A DNA stretch of 64,000 nucleotides from Albula goreensis (lineage: Eukaryota; Chordata; Actinopteri; Albuliformes; Albulidae): positions 28,193,001 through 28,257,000 of the forward strand of contig CM040748.1 in NCBI GenBank assembly GCA_022829145.1, written 5' to 3'. The notes beneath the pieces are model-generated. The model did not search any database. It had not been told where the DNA came from and worked only from the letters and a program-made list of their open reading frames with translations. Made by a program: the position numbers and the translations under genes. Of the stretch, positions 33,601 through 48,600 are shown piece by piece; positions within the stretch are counted from its first letter, which is position 1; the number at the start of each line of letters is the position of its first letter.

Positions 33601-36600
33601 AACAAACTTGCAGTGATTGTCCTTTAGCTCTATTACTTAAAAAAATAGAGGCTGTGATGCAGAAGCAGAAACCGGGGCGTGGCGCTGGGACCCACCTAAG
33701 CAGGCGTTGCGGAGCTCAGGGGGACTGTAGGAGTTGAGGAGTGTCAGGAGCTTGTGGGCGAAATCGATCCTCTCCTGCCAGTGGATCAGAGCCTGCTTCA
33801 CATCTGAGAGGGCAGCACAAATGGGTCAGAACACGCTGGTCTGAACAGCAACCACAACCGACACAGAGCTAACCAACTGTGCTGGGGGGAACCACATCTT
33901 GTTAAAAATAGGGTAACCAAGTCACACATGCTCTTATCTCCTGGTCATTCTCCAAACAATGATTCTAAATATAACAATTTTATATTACAGGCATTTAGCA
34001 GGTGCTCTTGTACAAATATTTCAAATGTTACTGGCTGAAACAGCTTGATATTTCCTGAAGTAATTCAGGTTATACACCTTAATCAAGGGTACCAGGGTAG
34101 TATCCCATTTGGGAATTGAACCTGCAACCTCCAAGTTATGAGTCCAGCTCCTAAATTATTACACTACACTGTTATTTCACACACAGTTAACAATTAGTAT
34201 TTACTACTCTTATCAATTCAAAATGTTAACAAGCATATGGGCATAAAGTCACTCTAAAACTGGTGGCACGGTTTAATCTCATGCACTTCACCATCTCGAC
34301 CCACTAGTGGGTGGAACTCATCTCGCAGTACGTGCATCTGAAATGTAGACAGCAGAAATCTCTACAGTGGGCAGAGCTTGGTTTGCTTAAGGTATGTAAC
34401 TGATGGGATGCCTCCCTGCCATGGGCGGGGCTTGCTTCAGAGGATGGATTTCTGATGGTAGAAGCCCAATGATGCGTAGGGCCTGTCCCTAAGGGCGTGT
34501 CTGAATGGTAGAGGTCTTGTGTGGGGTGGGGTCTGTCTCTCACCTTTGCGCTGCAGGTACGGCCGTGTGGCTTTGAGGACAGACAGGAAGATCGACAGCA
34601 GCTCCACCAGGTCCCCTGTCACGTGACAGGCAGTGGCCTCATGGTACATCATGTGCAACGTGTTGAAGGACTAAGAGAGAAGGAGACGCCCTGGCTGAGT
34701 CACATGACACAAAGAGACACATCCTGGGCATGTCTCGTGTCTCATCCACCAAATCTATTAACTGTCAGTGGACTGATGGCAAGCTTTAATGGATTGTATT
34801 TGTGATCTCCATACAGTCTGAGTTCATGCTTGTGTATAGTCTGATTCAGTGTAAGGCGGATGATCTCATTCATACTCTGGAACTGCATACACCACTGCGT
34901 TTGTGTGTGTGTGTGTGTGTTTGTGGGAGTGTGCACACCCAAAGTAATGGCATTCATTCAAGGACCACTGCAAGATTTCTAATCAGTTCTTTATTACTGT
35001 TATTATATACTAATTTTATTATCCATGACTGATCTCTGTGGTCCAAAGTCCTGAATAAAACCCTCTGAATTGCGACAGTTATTACACCAGTAAGAGGCTC
35101 TAGTCTTACCAACTGATAAGTATCATTCACGTCATGCAAATCGCTGAGACAAAAGGCTGATTGTTATTGTGATAACTCTTTCTCATTACAGGAAAATGGA
35201 CTTTAAGTTATATTTGCAATTCTGAAAAGGTATAGATTGGTTTGGCTCTTGAATGAACAGACCTCTTTGTCTTTGTCATGTCAGTACAGTAGATTTGTAT
35301 TTGAACTGTAATTTTGTAAAAGGAATAGCCTGGTTTGGCGTCTCAAAACACACACCTCAGTCATCAGGATGAGCCCCCGGTTGAAGACCACCAGCAGCCG
35401 GTCCTCATCGTTCTCCAGCAGGACCCGGAAGGCACTGTCAATGAGAGAAGCACACTCAGTCAAATGCCGCCATAACACTCCAATCATGAAAAGCACTCCA
35501 TCATGTTCGAAGCATTAAGAGAATATAAATTTAAAGAGCACGGGTCTCACACTTTCCTCGTAGATCGCAGGGAATTGAATTATTTGTGTCATTATGGAAA
35601 TTTGACCATTACTGGCTTTCGGTAATATCTACAAAGCCATGTCATGACACCTGCTGGCTTAGTCAATGCACTACAATTTATTTTTCTACCTTTGAGTTTT
35701 ACGCCTCGAATAGACCTGCTTTTGAAACCTCTTAAGCACAAGGGTTTTACTTTGGACAAAAACCGCAATTCGGGCATTGCGCCCCATAATTTGCATGGTA
35801 CACAAACTTGTTTTCAGAGGACACTCCCAGACATTGTGCTTCTACGCTCCTACATTACGTCAGAGGCGCAAGTCGCTTTGTGCTTCCGCATTTTTCCCGT
35901 TGCAGCGCTAGTATGTTGCCGAACATAACTTTGCGGGTGTCGTTGTGATAATGGCGCGTTTTAAATCGGTCGTAGGACGTTGCACCTGCTAGTGAAAATA
36001 TGGCCCAATGTGTGTGACAGTGTGTCAGACCTGATGAGTGTGGTCCAGCAGGATCGGCCATCCAGGCAGCGCAGGTAGCAGCTGATGGTGGTCTTCTTAA
36101 ACTGCTTCACATCTTCCAGCTCCTCTTCCCTCATGTCTGGCCGCTGCGCCACAAACAGCTGCATCAGGTTGAAGAGCTCCTCCACTGCCTGAGAGACCAC
36201 AAAACACAGACAGGCACAAATGAACCACCCGAGAAAGGCAGAGAGGTTCACTAATGTCCTCCCACAGTCCAACAACGGTTAGGTGGACTGGACTAGCTAA
36301 ACTGCCCACAAGTGAGTGTGAGAGGGACTGTTTTTCCGCCTGGCCCTGGAATGGACCAGTGACCTTGTCCAGGCTGCCTTTCTCCCCATGTATACTTGAA
36401 TAAACACCAGGCCCACCCATGACCAATGACTGGATGAAGTGGGTATAGATGATGAACGGAGGAATACTTCAAAGGCCTCTATGCACCAGAATGATCCAAA
36501 TTTCAGTAGTGCTGACTAATCTCGGAAATGTAACCACTCTCCCCTCATGCGTAAACCAACGCCGCAACTTTCTGAATTCTTGGCAGATAAACAGAGAGGT

Positions 36601-39600
36601 GGTGCATACCCCCGGGTACTGGCTGGCGTGGGGCGTGAGGTTCTTGAAGGCCCACTGGATGTTCTGGTGGGATGCGAGCTGGCGTGTGAACGCGGGCGAC
36701 TGCTCGCAGCACATGCGCAGGATGCCGTAGTAGGCCGGCAGCATGCCGCGGTTGAACAGCACCACCTCCTGGTCGTCGTGGTCGGCCAGGATGTAGTTGA
36801 AGGCGATGTTCTTGGTGACCACGGGGTTCTGCACGGCCAGGCGCACATTCTCCGCGCAGTCCACGCATACGTTGTACCAGAACGACAGCAGCGCCTGCTT
36901 GTTGTGGTTGGTGGCGATTGCTGGCTCTGACAGCTTGGGCTGAGGAGAAAAGGGAGAGGGAGAAGAGTGGAAAAGAGGGGGAATAGAGAGAGAGAAAAGA
37001 GGGGAAGAAAGCAAAAGGGGAGACAACAGACAAAGTGAGAGAAAGTGAGAAAGAGAGAGCACCAGAGACAAAGAGGAGAAACAGAGAGTGAAGAAAGGAC
37101 AAGAGACAGAATGAGAGAAAAGGAACATATCAAGAGGGATGAAAACAGTATAGGGACAGAGTGGAAGAGAGGTGATGAGGAGACAGAGACAGGACATGAG
37201 GAACATAAAATGGAGAGAAGAAACCAAAACAGAGGGTGAAAGGGGAAAGAAAGATGGAGGTTTAAAGATGTGATTAAACCAGTGCAAGCACACATCTTAA
37301 CCAATCTCAAAACCACATTTAAAACCAACAAACAATTTGATAGCTTTCTGGTACCTGGAAGAGGTTCCAGAGGTCCATGAAGTAGCCCGAGAACATGAGC
37401 TTCTCAGTCTTGGAGATGAGGCAGTAGGTCATGAAGCTGAAGTACTGCACCAGCTTGGTGGTGCCGTGCACGGCCGCGTCCACATACAGCTTGGCCCTTC
37501 CCAGGAGGCCGAGCAGCAGGTTGTAGACCTGGTGCAGCACCACGGTGGTGTCGGGGCTGAGCGGGAGGTCCCGGGTGGGGATGTGGAGCGAGCGTGTCGA
37601 GCGGAACATCTGCCGGAACGAGTTACTCGGGATGAGGGACACCAGGAGGTAGGCCGCAGCTGAGGGGGAACAACCGTCAGAGGGTCAGTTGAGACTGAAC
37701 AGTTTCTTCATAAAAACACAAACAATTCACATGTCGAGAAAGTCAGAATTTAAAAACAAAATGTTTCCCCAAAATCCAGGAATTGGGAACGAATGCTCTT
37801 TTTCAGCATAAGACACTCTGAATATTGAACATGGTTAAAATTAAGATCTGAAACTGCTGGATTAACAAATTCTCACTTTCCCAACACAATAAATCCAAGG
37901 AAAATCCTGAAGAAATCTGAGCCAGAAAACACAGGTGAAATTTGGATTATGAAAAATACATTTTGTATTTTAGTGTCAAACAGTGACATGGCTTTACGGA
38001 GCAGGCTTGAATACAGGTCAGGAGAGTGCAAATCTCAGTCTAAGACATATACTACTGCTTTATTCATGATGTTTCAAATTTCACCACTAGAGGGCAACAT
38101 TTACAAGAATGTAACAGCAATCTGAGATTAACTGGATATCAAAAATGAAGCATATGAATACTACTACCTGGGTGAAAATGAGGTTAAACTGAATTTCCTT
38201 GTATAGAAAAAATTTTTGGAGAAACTGGTAAAAACTGGAAAGAATGAGCCTTAAGTATTTGCAATTTGAAATTAACAGACTCAGAAGAGGTCAGAAACTG
38301 TGGACAACAAAACATCTGTACAACTGGTCACAGTTCTCAGGACAACCCTAGGTTATAAATTCCTCTGCAATAAATTTTGATTTCCGGTAAGTTCCCTTAC
38401 AGGTTCGCACACGGGGGTAGTTGTGGGCCAGCAGGAACCGCTCCACCCAGTTCTCCATGTTCTGCAGGACCCAGCTGTGGGCCAGCTTGTTTCGAGGGGT
38501 CTGCACCGCCAGCCAGTCCAGACACTGGGAGGGGTTGTACTCGATTACCTGGGAACACATAAGCATAGTAAATACACAGAGAACTACATGAGTCTAACTG
38601 CTAGACCGTAATATTAATGACCCTATTTACAACAGATCGGTAATCCTCAAGCTCAAGGTCCTACAGTTTGCGGATTTTATCTTCACCTTAAACTCGACTT
38701 AAGCATTGAAATTTCACCTTCAATTCAGATGCAAGACACCATCTGACTAACGAGGTGTTAAGACACAATATAAATAAACAGAGCCTGTAGGCTATCCAGG
38801 ACCAGAGCGGAAGACCACTGCAGCCCATCTAAAGGAGACTAATGTCTTAAAGAAAAGCAGCTCTGAGGCACTATAGGCAATTGTATAAATGAGTTTAAAT
38901 CTATTAAAGTGTCTCAAAGTGAAACGATGCTGAGCTGCATGCAGAAATTATGCAGTGTCCTCGCAGTAAAACAATTTGAAATTGGAGATAGAAAGGTTGC
39001 TCATTAACTGATATGATTTTCATCGAACCATTATTGTGTGCAGAGATAAACAGCTTCGCTTTCACATTTCAATTAAGAAATTTGGCACGGTAAATCACCA
39101 CGTTTCACGTTAACCCTCATTTTTCACGTCTGAATTAAGTGCACAAAGGAATACAGCTTTCAAACATTTTATAAACAGGTTAAAAAGAAACCTATTTGTT
39201 TTGAGAAATGTCAAAGGCTGAAGTAATTTAAGCCGAAACAAGTAAAAACGTTGAAGTGTGTGACCCTACTCATTTCTGTCCAATTTTGCTAGCTCATCCT
39301 CCTCTGCATTGTCGAGGCCCATAAGAAATAGCTGAGGGACAGCTATAATGAGATTCCATGGAATTTTAGCCATAGCAGGCATTTTATATCTAACAGCTAT
39401 TTAATGCAGCAAAACATCAAAACAGCTGTTAGATGTTCTATGTTTCCCTGCTTGGCCTTTGTTGAAACTGTGTAAAAGGCTGGAATCTCAGAGAAGCTTT
39501 CCGATTTCACATTTGAACAATTTAAGCCCCATTTATCATAGATGGACACATTTAGGGGTGACTGGAGGTGAAAAAGAGTTTCACATTCAAAACCTACCTA

Positions 39601-42600
39601 GGTTGAGTATCACGCTCTAAATACTGCTACCCTCAGCATAGCCTCAGAGAGGTGTGACAAATATGGAGGCAGAGCGAGCGGAGTAAGAGGTTTTAAGAGC
39701 GTTTTTTTTTTTTTTTCCTCAGAATGGTCCTGTTTCAAAACAGAGCTTACAGATGAACCCTGTCCTGCTTTGCCAGCTGGAGCATTTGGTTTCACAACCA
39801 AATGATCTCTAGCCTGTTTACAAAGTACGCTTGGTGGGATTCCTGACATATTTTGGTTGCAACAGAGCAAAGACTAAGCACACTCAGTCAAGAGTGGTTT
39901 TGGGAGTTAAAGGTGTTTGTGCTTTCACACCTGTCAACTTTCACAAAAATGAACTGTGAAAACAAGAAGAAAAAGTACTTCTGTTTTGGGACAAACACTC
40001 ATAACAGCATAACCGGTCTCAAAACTTTCCCTCAGGTGCAGAGGTAAATTAAGAGGAAAAAAAGAGGCAGAAAAAAAGTCAACAGAGAGGTAGACAGTGG
40101 GACTAAGGGGTAGAGGTGACAGTGAAGAAGGTTACAGGGCCTACCTCCCAGATCCTCTGCAGGATGTAAGAGGCGAAGGAAGGCATTCCGGGGGGACCGC
40201 CCGCAAACTCCATCAGCATGGTGAGCAGCTTGAAGAAAGGGTTCGCAGCCTGAGAGAGGGTAAGACATTAAGATGTGTATTCAGTAATAAATATATACTT
40301 TGGCAATATCAATGCTTTAACACACAGACCACGAGAGAGGGACAGAACAATGAAGAAAGAAGGAGAGAAGGTGGCAGAATGAAACAATGAGTATGATAGG
40401 GAGGCGAAAAGACGATGTGATCACAGAGTTTTCGGTCGTGTCACTAGCTTGTTCCTCAAATTGGACACATTCTACTAAACTAATCACACTGACCAAACCC
40501 CACTGAACCTACCTCTGGAGTGAGCTTTGCAATGGATGTGAAGAGCATCGAGACAATCTGGAAAAACAAGAGACAGTGTCAAACCCATCAGTTACACACG
40601 GGCCTAGGTATGTTAAGTACATTCTGTAGGAGAAGGCATCAGTGATGATTCCAGGTGATTGTAAGCCGTCGCAGGTGTGTCACATGGCTGTGAGTGGATG
40701 GAGCCGAGTGGATGCACGGGCACTCACGTGTTCCGCCAACCGGTTGTTGTAGCGACAGAGGCTGAAGATGAGGTTGCAGGTCTGCCGGATGTTGATTCCG
40801 TCGCGGATGTGCTGGAACAGGAATGGGAACCCCTTCCCGCCGGTCAGAGCCGCCATGTCGTTCTGAGAGAGGGTCAGGTGCCTGAGGAGGGTACAGACAG
40901 TGTCAGGTTTGGACATTGTGAACCATTTGGAAAATGGCACCTTCTTGGACTCAGAATTCATAATTGGATTAAACAGTCTAATACAGCCAGCCATCATAGC
41001 TGTCAGTCACATACAAGGACTGATGATTAGTCACTGACTGAAGGATGAAGGTGTGAAGATGACACTACATCCCACTCTTTAGACCAGACTTACTCCCTCA
41101 GCAGTTTGTGGTAGTACCTCATTTTACCACAAGATGGTAGTGAAGGCCAGTTAAAAAAAACAGTAACAATAGAAAGTTTTAAAGGGAAAGGTTTTCACCA
41201 GGAATCACTGACCACAGACTGCATGCAAAGGCAAACCAGACAATCTACTATGGTCAACCAATTAGATGTAACGACAAAGCTTCCCATGTGTCTAGTGATC
41301 TTTCCCATAATGCCTCTGGACCATTACTTAACTCCAGTCTTTTGAGAGTTTCAGTCCAAAATGAGTATTTACAGTGACAATAACTCATCTAATCAGGCAG
41401 ATTCTCTGCAGTGAAAATGGTGGACACTGAGCTATTGATCACTCACCTCTCTGAGCGAGACTGCTCCACCAACAGGGCAATCAGCGCGATCATCTTCTCC
41501 AGGGCCGCAGGCCGGTACTTCTCCTCAGCCAAGGACAGGATGTCTTCCTCCTCATCCTCCTCCTCCCCCTCCTCCTCTGATAGCACCTCCACCTGCGGCT
41601 GAGACACAAAGGGCATGGCCGCGCTCAGACCAAAAGCAGGGCAAACATCCACCAATCACAGCGGCAAACGGTACATCCACCAATCACAGAGGGCAACCAA
41701 TAGCAGGGTCTACACCCACCAAACACAGCACAGCATTATACAATCACAACATAAATACACCAATCACAGCTGGCTAAGATGACTGTCAGGGTACAGCTCC
41801 ACCAATGCCAGCATAGCAATGTCAATACAGAATACACCCACTAACTAAAACAAGTTCAGACCAAAAGCATCCATCAATTTCAATGCATTTAAACCAACAG
41901 CAGGGTTTGAATCCACACCAACAACAGTACATTCACACCCCGTGCAGGAAGGGGGTGCTCAACCAATCACAATGCATTCAGCTGGAATTGTAAATTGCAC
42001 TGCTGAGGAGCAGTTCACACCACCAACATGGTAGAATATGAAAATTTGGGCCAGCTCACACAGATGGAGGAATTATCCCATCAAAATGGTTTGGAAAAAG
42101 TTTCAATACAACAGATGCATATAGGCTGTAAGAACCCCAAAAAGTCATAGAAAATTTCAAAAGAAGAGACTTCAGCCATTCAAAGTAACAAAAGAATCCA
42201 TTGTTTTTAATGCATGTCTACTCTATCACCTCATGTTCAAAAGGAATAAGAGTTCAAAAGAGAAGTTTTGGCTTTCTGAAGAGCCAGAATGTGTCTGGTT
42301 CTTATTCCCTCTAAACATTAGAGAAAGGCATGAAGTCCTGCATTCATTAAAACAATAAGCCCTGGCAAAGTACAGAGGCAATGCTGGATATTTTGTTAAC
42401 TTACGTTCTCGGGGCCCTTCGTCCCCATGTAGAAATGCACCATAATGGAAATGGCTTGTAAGGACAGCAGAAACTGGCTCTATATGGAGTAAAGCAGAAC
42501 AACAGGAGTTTAGCTGTCAGCTAGCAGGCTAAACGATTGCTTCAGACTGAAAAAAAGAAATGGACAGACTAAGGCTGCACTGACCTCCTCATCGCCCATC

Positions 42601-45600
42601 TTGGCAAACTCGTACAGGAAGGCAAAGTATTCAGTCAGGTGCTTGCTGTGCGGCTTGACTCCGTGCTCCATGATTGACAGCAGCGTTTTGACGAAGCGTG
42701 TGACGCACGAGCGGCTACCGATGTCCTCCACTGGGCCGTCCATGTCGTCTGACCTATGATCAAACCAGAGACATCACACAGTCAAATTTGGTTGAGGGGG
42801 AAAAAAAAGAACAACCATGAACAAAAGCCCAGGTTGACTATCCAACTTCACAAGTGAAAATGTAACCTCTTTGAGTTGGACTGGATTAGCACACCTGGAA
42901 AACCAAGTGAATGGTATTCTATTTGTCCTTTGTGCTTAACATGGCATAAAGCCTGCATCAGTAGCCTTGATATGGTCAACAACTAAATAAAGATGCAATA
43001 CCGACGCCTGCCAGTGGAGGGAAGCACACATGTAAGTGAGACATGGATCCATTAAAAGCACAGCCTCATACCCATCCTCCATGCCTGGCTGCAGGTAAAG
43101 GTGTGCGTGCACGGGCCTCAACCTCTGAATGACGTGGATGCACAGCCTCTGGAACATCTGAAAGAGACACCAAACACATCGGGTCAGATTCTACTGTATC
43201 ACCGCTTAATAATGGACAATAATGTCATCCTAGAGCCAGTACAGGCTGTGGGTCTTCACTGATGTCCATTAGCAGATTTATGTAAGATAGGTGAGAAGCC
43301 AATCAGGGACGAGTCAGTTACCTGCCGCACGATCTGATTGGGGCACTTGATGAGGATCTGCATGGGCCACCAGTTGTCATCCGCCATTCGATCCAAAAAC
43401 CACTGCCAGAGGAGGAGGAGAGCGGCGGTTAGAGGCAGCAGGAACAAAGTAAAAGCTCCTGCTGCTTTTGGGATGGCGGGTCGATAAGGTTCTTACCTCA
43501 CAGGCCGCCTGGCTGTTATTGAACTGTTTGGTGAGAAGCTCGATCCACTGCAGCATGGTGGGCTGTTAACACAGACAAGATGTCAGTCTACGTAACGCTG
43601 ACCAGCTCCACATTTCTGTATCGCTGATTAGCACTGCTTTCCTTAACACTGATCAGCTCTGCGTTTCCGTAACACTGATCAGCTCTGCTTTCCTTAACGC
43701 TGACCAGCTCTGTGTTTCCGTAACACTGATCAGCTCTGTGTTTCCGTAACACTGATCAGCTCTGTGTTTCCGTAACACTGATCAGCTCGGTGTTTCCGTA
43801 ACACTGATCTGCTCGGTGTTTCCGTAACACTGATCTGCTCGGTGTTTCCGTAACACTGATCAGCACAATTAACTGGACAATTCTCAGCTTTAAAATGTAA
43901 AAGCAGTTTACACCTCCAGGACATCTGGATAGTCAAAAGGGAACTTCTGCACATGCTCATGGACAACTTAAAGGTTTTCAACAACATTAGGCTAACAGGC
44001 TACCCATTCTCTTATGGGAAAATACAGGACTGAATGGTTAAAAATAATTACACAGAACTTCCAACATAAGAGACTTAAATCAAGCTTACCTTTTCCTTTG
44101 AATGAATAAATGTCTCAAGGACAAAGGATGTGCTGAGCTGTAAATAAGAAAATTAAAATGTTAATGCTCCCCTGAAATGATTTTTTTGTTCAATTTAAAA
44201 CTGATCCTCTGCAACATGGCCTAGTAAGAAGCAACAGTAATGGTGAATGAAATTATGGCACAAAAGGTTTAGCTCTTCACAAAACACAGTGATTGGCTAA
44301 GATCAGTGAGAGTTATGTGGGAGCATGTGGGAGCTCTACCCATTGCAGATGTCATGCTTCCTCATTCTCTCATTAGCGAGTAAGACCTTATCGCACTAGG
44401 GCTGACGTTTTAAATAAATGCTGCCCATTAAAAAGCAGTCGCGTGACTATTTCCAATTACAGGAGATGGAACAACTGCAGTTCCATCTGCCTCAGTCCAT
44501 GCATCTACTTAAACCTTCAGAAACCAAAAGTAGTCCAATTTATTTTCGGTGATGACTACTCAGCCTACATTTACTGGTTCACCCAGATTTCAAAATCATG
44601 TGGCGCGTGGCGTCTGTAGCGTCTCACCTTGGCGGTCATGAGGGAGATGGCCTTAGGGTCGGGTAAGGTGCTGGGTATACTGCTGCACAACTGCCACATA
44701 AACCTGGAGAACACACAACATCGCCATGGGCGTTAGCATTCGTGGCTACCATTTCGCTTCAACTGCTGAAAGAGGGTTGCTCATCTCCAGGTCCTGAAGG
44801 CTGCGGTCTCTGTGCTTGCCCCTACCACACACTACACTACATCTTCTCACCAGTGAGCTGACCTACTGATACAATGATCTAAAATAATTAAGTGAAATCA
44901 GGTGGTGTTGTGCAAGGTGCAAATACCCACAGAGACCGTGGTCCTCGTGACCAGAGGCTGAATAGGCTCAGACAAGAGCTAGGACTGTAATCTGAAAGAG
45001 AATGGTGTTGCTCACCCAAAATACGTGTGCTCAAAAATGTTCTTGTCCTGGAGAAACTGCATGTTGTCATGCCAAATCCACTGTAAAACAAAAGGTCAAA
45101 GATTAAAACATACAAAAATTTCCCAAAGATGATAATAACCTAATGATTTAAATATCTGGCACAATTCATGAAAGGCTGACATTTACATTAAAAATTGTGC
45201 ATTATTTGTGAAAAATGAACAAACAAGTCAAAGGGTTTAAATTTAATGGTAACAGAGAAGTTCAGTAGGGGAGCAGAAAACAAGATAAAATTTTCCAAAA
45301 ATCTGGCCACACGGGGGAGTAGGCACCTCAAGCAAATCAGGAGAAACGTCAAATTTGAAATCCTTTCCATTTTCCTCTTCTGGCTCCACCCTCTTGTAGA
45401 ACAGCATGTAGGCACTGTGAGTCTGGGGAGAAAGAGGTGTGTCTTTAGCGCCAGCGTCCAATAAACACCGAGCCCACACATACCCTGACCTCAGATAAAC
45501 AGTGGCACTCCAGCTCGCCACACAAAGGGGGCTTTCACTGAGCGAGACAACGCACCTTTTCAAAGGAGAAGTCCATGAATTTGTCTGTGACGGAATCGTA

Positions 45601-48600
45601 CGTCTTTGTCTGAAAAAAGGGAAAAAACTGTTTATTGAAAACTGTAAATTTCACGCGTGAAGTGATGCCTGAGGCTTATTTTCTTTGTGTATTTTCCGAA
45701 CATTCATTCAACACACGTTGTGGGTTTCTTTTGTCAGCATATGTCCAGTTACCATTTTTTTTTATCTGTAGGAGAAAAAGTCCTATTGAGCTAGACATCT
45801 CTTATTTAAAGGGTACTTGGCCTTGACTTACATACATACACACAAGTTTACATTCACACAAATAAAAGGTTCACAAAACAATAATATACCATAATATTTA
45901 CTGTTGGAGAGGGAACACAGATCTACCAAGAATGAAGCAAGGACTAAGAGACCTAGACTTGCCTTAATAGAACCACCAAGCACTACAACAAGAACACAGA
46001 CTAACCCAAAAAAGACAGGAGTAACACAAAATGGAACCACAGTTACCCAAAAAGAGACGAGAGGAAGCTAACTGCCTTGTGGGAAGTGAACACCTATAGC
46101 TTACCGTCATCTCACCCCCAAAGCACTCCGACGCCAGCTGAGCAGAATCAAAGGGCTTCACCTCTGCATCATTGAACAGGTACCTAAGAGAGCAGCAATG
46201 AAACACTGAGGAACATTCTAGAAAAAAATGAGAAACACACCCATGTTGCGAGCACACTGATAGGGACCTCCACTTTTCTGAGTCACTCACCACTTGTTAT
46301 TCTTGTACGCGTGCGGGTTGATGATGTCCCGGATGAAGCTGTAGTAATGGCCTCCATCAGCCGTGCCCGTGTGCACAGTGACCCCGATGAGGTCATACTC
46401 GTAGCTCTCTGCCACCTTCGACTCCCCATCTTCCCGGAACCCTGCGGAACAGTCAGGGAAAATGCATCGAATCACAAAACAGAACCTAAGGCATTTCATC
46501 CAATCACAGGACAGAAGTGTGTGCTAAATAGAGCCATTCTCCAATTACAACACAACAGTGTAACCAGCCTGTCTGATTGTCTGTTTGGCTGTGTGAGTCA
46601 AGAGTCTGATTGGCTATAGGGGGTGGGTCCGTACCCTCCTTCCTGTCACTCTTGCCCATGAGGAAGTCCTCTGTGTAGGGCGTCATGTCGAGTCGCAGGG
46701 GGAAGGAGAAGTGCGTGTTGACCTTTTCCTTCATCATGGTCACCATGTTGAAGGTGTAGCGCATGGTGTTGAAGCTCAGGATGCGTGGGAGCTTTTTAAA
46801 GCAGGCCCTGAGGGAGGAGAGAGAACTGACGATAAGCATTCAGAACGGCTGTCAATCACTCATCAGGACATAAGAATATCTGTGACAAGAACGGACAAAT
46901 CATTTTTGTTTTTCTTGCATTTTTTTTTTGGTATACTTGGCATTACAGTTTGTAGCTGCACAACCCAATAACCACACTGCATAATAAGAACATAACACAA
47001 AAACAGTTAAAATCTTAGAGGGAAATAGAGAATTTGTAGCTCTGCATCCACTTGGCCAACATGAAAAAGCTGATTGAACCCATATTGATTCAGACAGATT
47101 TTTTTCCAAGTTCATTAATATCTTTCATTGATTGACAGACATGCATTATTCATGGATCAGAGTGCCTCCAAAGATTCACCTCTTCTCTGCCCGAACCTTC
47201 TTTCCACACTGGGAGCAGGTGTACATGTTGTCCCCCTCCAGGGTGTCTTTGATGGTCACTTCATCCAAAGATTCCTAAAAAAAGAAAAAAAAAAAAAAAA
47301 AGACAAGACATAAAATCACAACGTCCTCTATTGCAGACAGTATACAGGGAAATGCCAGCCTTAGAGCAGGCCTAGATAGACACTTCTAAAGAATGAAGCC
47401 AAGTAAAAAAAATGCAGTAAAAGTGCACTGGGGGATATAATGCGCTGCAGATTGAGGCTCCCCGGGGGCCGCTGAGCCAGATAACTGCCTCTCCCCTGTG
47501 TGTTTCCCACACACAGACAGGAATCCCGGGGGAACTCACATAGATGTTCTTCATATCCGCCACCTGGCACCGGACCGTGTAGAACTCCTCTGCTGTCTGG
47601 CTCACATGCTCGCAGTCCTGCATCACACAGAGTGAGGCGTTGTCAAAGGTAGAGCAGAGCCATTCGCTCACACGCACGCACTTAACGTAACTGCAAAGTT
47701 AGCCTATTGTTAAAAGAAACTGGCCTGAACTAAACAGAAGAAGAGTTTCTTACCAGAGACACTACATTATTGGTTATGACCCCTCCAAAGAGTGTTTTCA
47801 CCGTATTTTTCTGAAAGAAAAAAACAGACAAATAATACTCAAACAAATCACCAACACAACTCACTGGCTTGCATACAAAGATGAACTGCTGGGAAAATGT
47901 TATTGACTTAAGCTCAGCAAGGCAGAACAGAATCTTCTATCAGAGAAACAATCAGTGGGGAGGAGACCTGTAGCTAGCAGAGTACATACCGTATTATACA
48001 TTTTTGTCATTCAGCAGATGCTCTTAACTTTATTTTCCATGTACATTCCTGGGTATGAATGAAGGTAGTGAGGCTTAAATATTGGATCATAATGGCAGTG
48101 CTGCCCAGTGTAGCTGCTCACCAGGTCCTGGGACATCTCCTCGATCTTGGTGATGAGGTCGGTGAAGAACTCGGTCATGTCCTTCTGCTCGCCTGTGTTG
48201 AGTGGTTGCTTGTCCATGGTGTAGGTCTTACAGAAGGGCCGCGGGTTGTATGCCTTCCGCTCGCTCTCCTGCGGAGGGGAAAGAGCAGGGCGTGAGTAAA
48301 ACACCACAGGGCTGGGGAGACATCTTTTCATGTCCTGTTTGTTTTGTACACTTGAGTATGTATTTCTGTCTGTGCGTCTGTCTGCCATTTGGTCAGTCTG
48401 ACATCTTACTATTATCCATATGTCTTGAGTATTTTTGTTGAGATTACAATTTAGTTAGCTTTGTTTCCCTTCATTATATCTTTCCTTCCTTCTACTCCAC
48501 CCCACTCCTTACCTCTATTACCAAACTACTGAAGAGAAACCTGCTGTAAGGCAGCAGGCGTATTGTACAGGGGCCGGGGTTTTTTTCATCCCTTGAGTAT

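Larger units (their letters stand above)
27674..45080 (-). other. usp34: usp34 exon block C: C-terminal helical region and tail
   Basis: Exons in transcript order: 45080-45016, 44703-44628, 44137-44090, 43562-43497, 43402-43322, 43157-43072, 42753-42585, 42479-42405, 41598-41447, 40881-40728, 40557-40513, 40249-40145, 38548-38401, 37659-37355, 36939-36610, 36188-36031, 35434-35356, 34670-34544, 33803-33696, 33531-33427, 33137-33013, 32692-32569, 32124-32045, 31445-31305, 30144-29998, 29203-29047, 28407-27674. The 41598 exon has an acidic run (SEEEGEEEDEEEDI). The last exon (244 codons with stop) has KRRRVSSEEEH, TSTSDTETRDSS and two long serine tracts, and ends near CRTVESTISAVSKL. All phases agree. 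Confidence 0.93.

Noticed and set aside
36469-37331. Long minus-strand open frames of about 270 codons
   Set aside because: Their upstream halves come from the pyrimidine tract (Ser/Leu/Phe-rich translation) and their downstream halves overlap usp34 exon 36939-36610. The exon explains the coding part.
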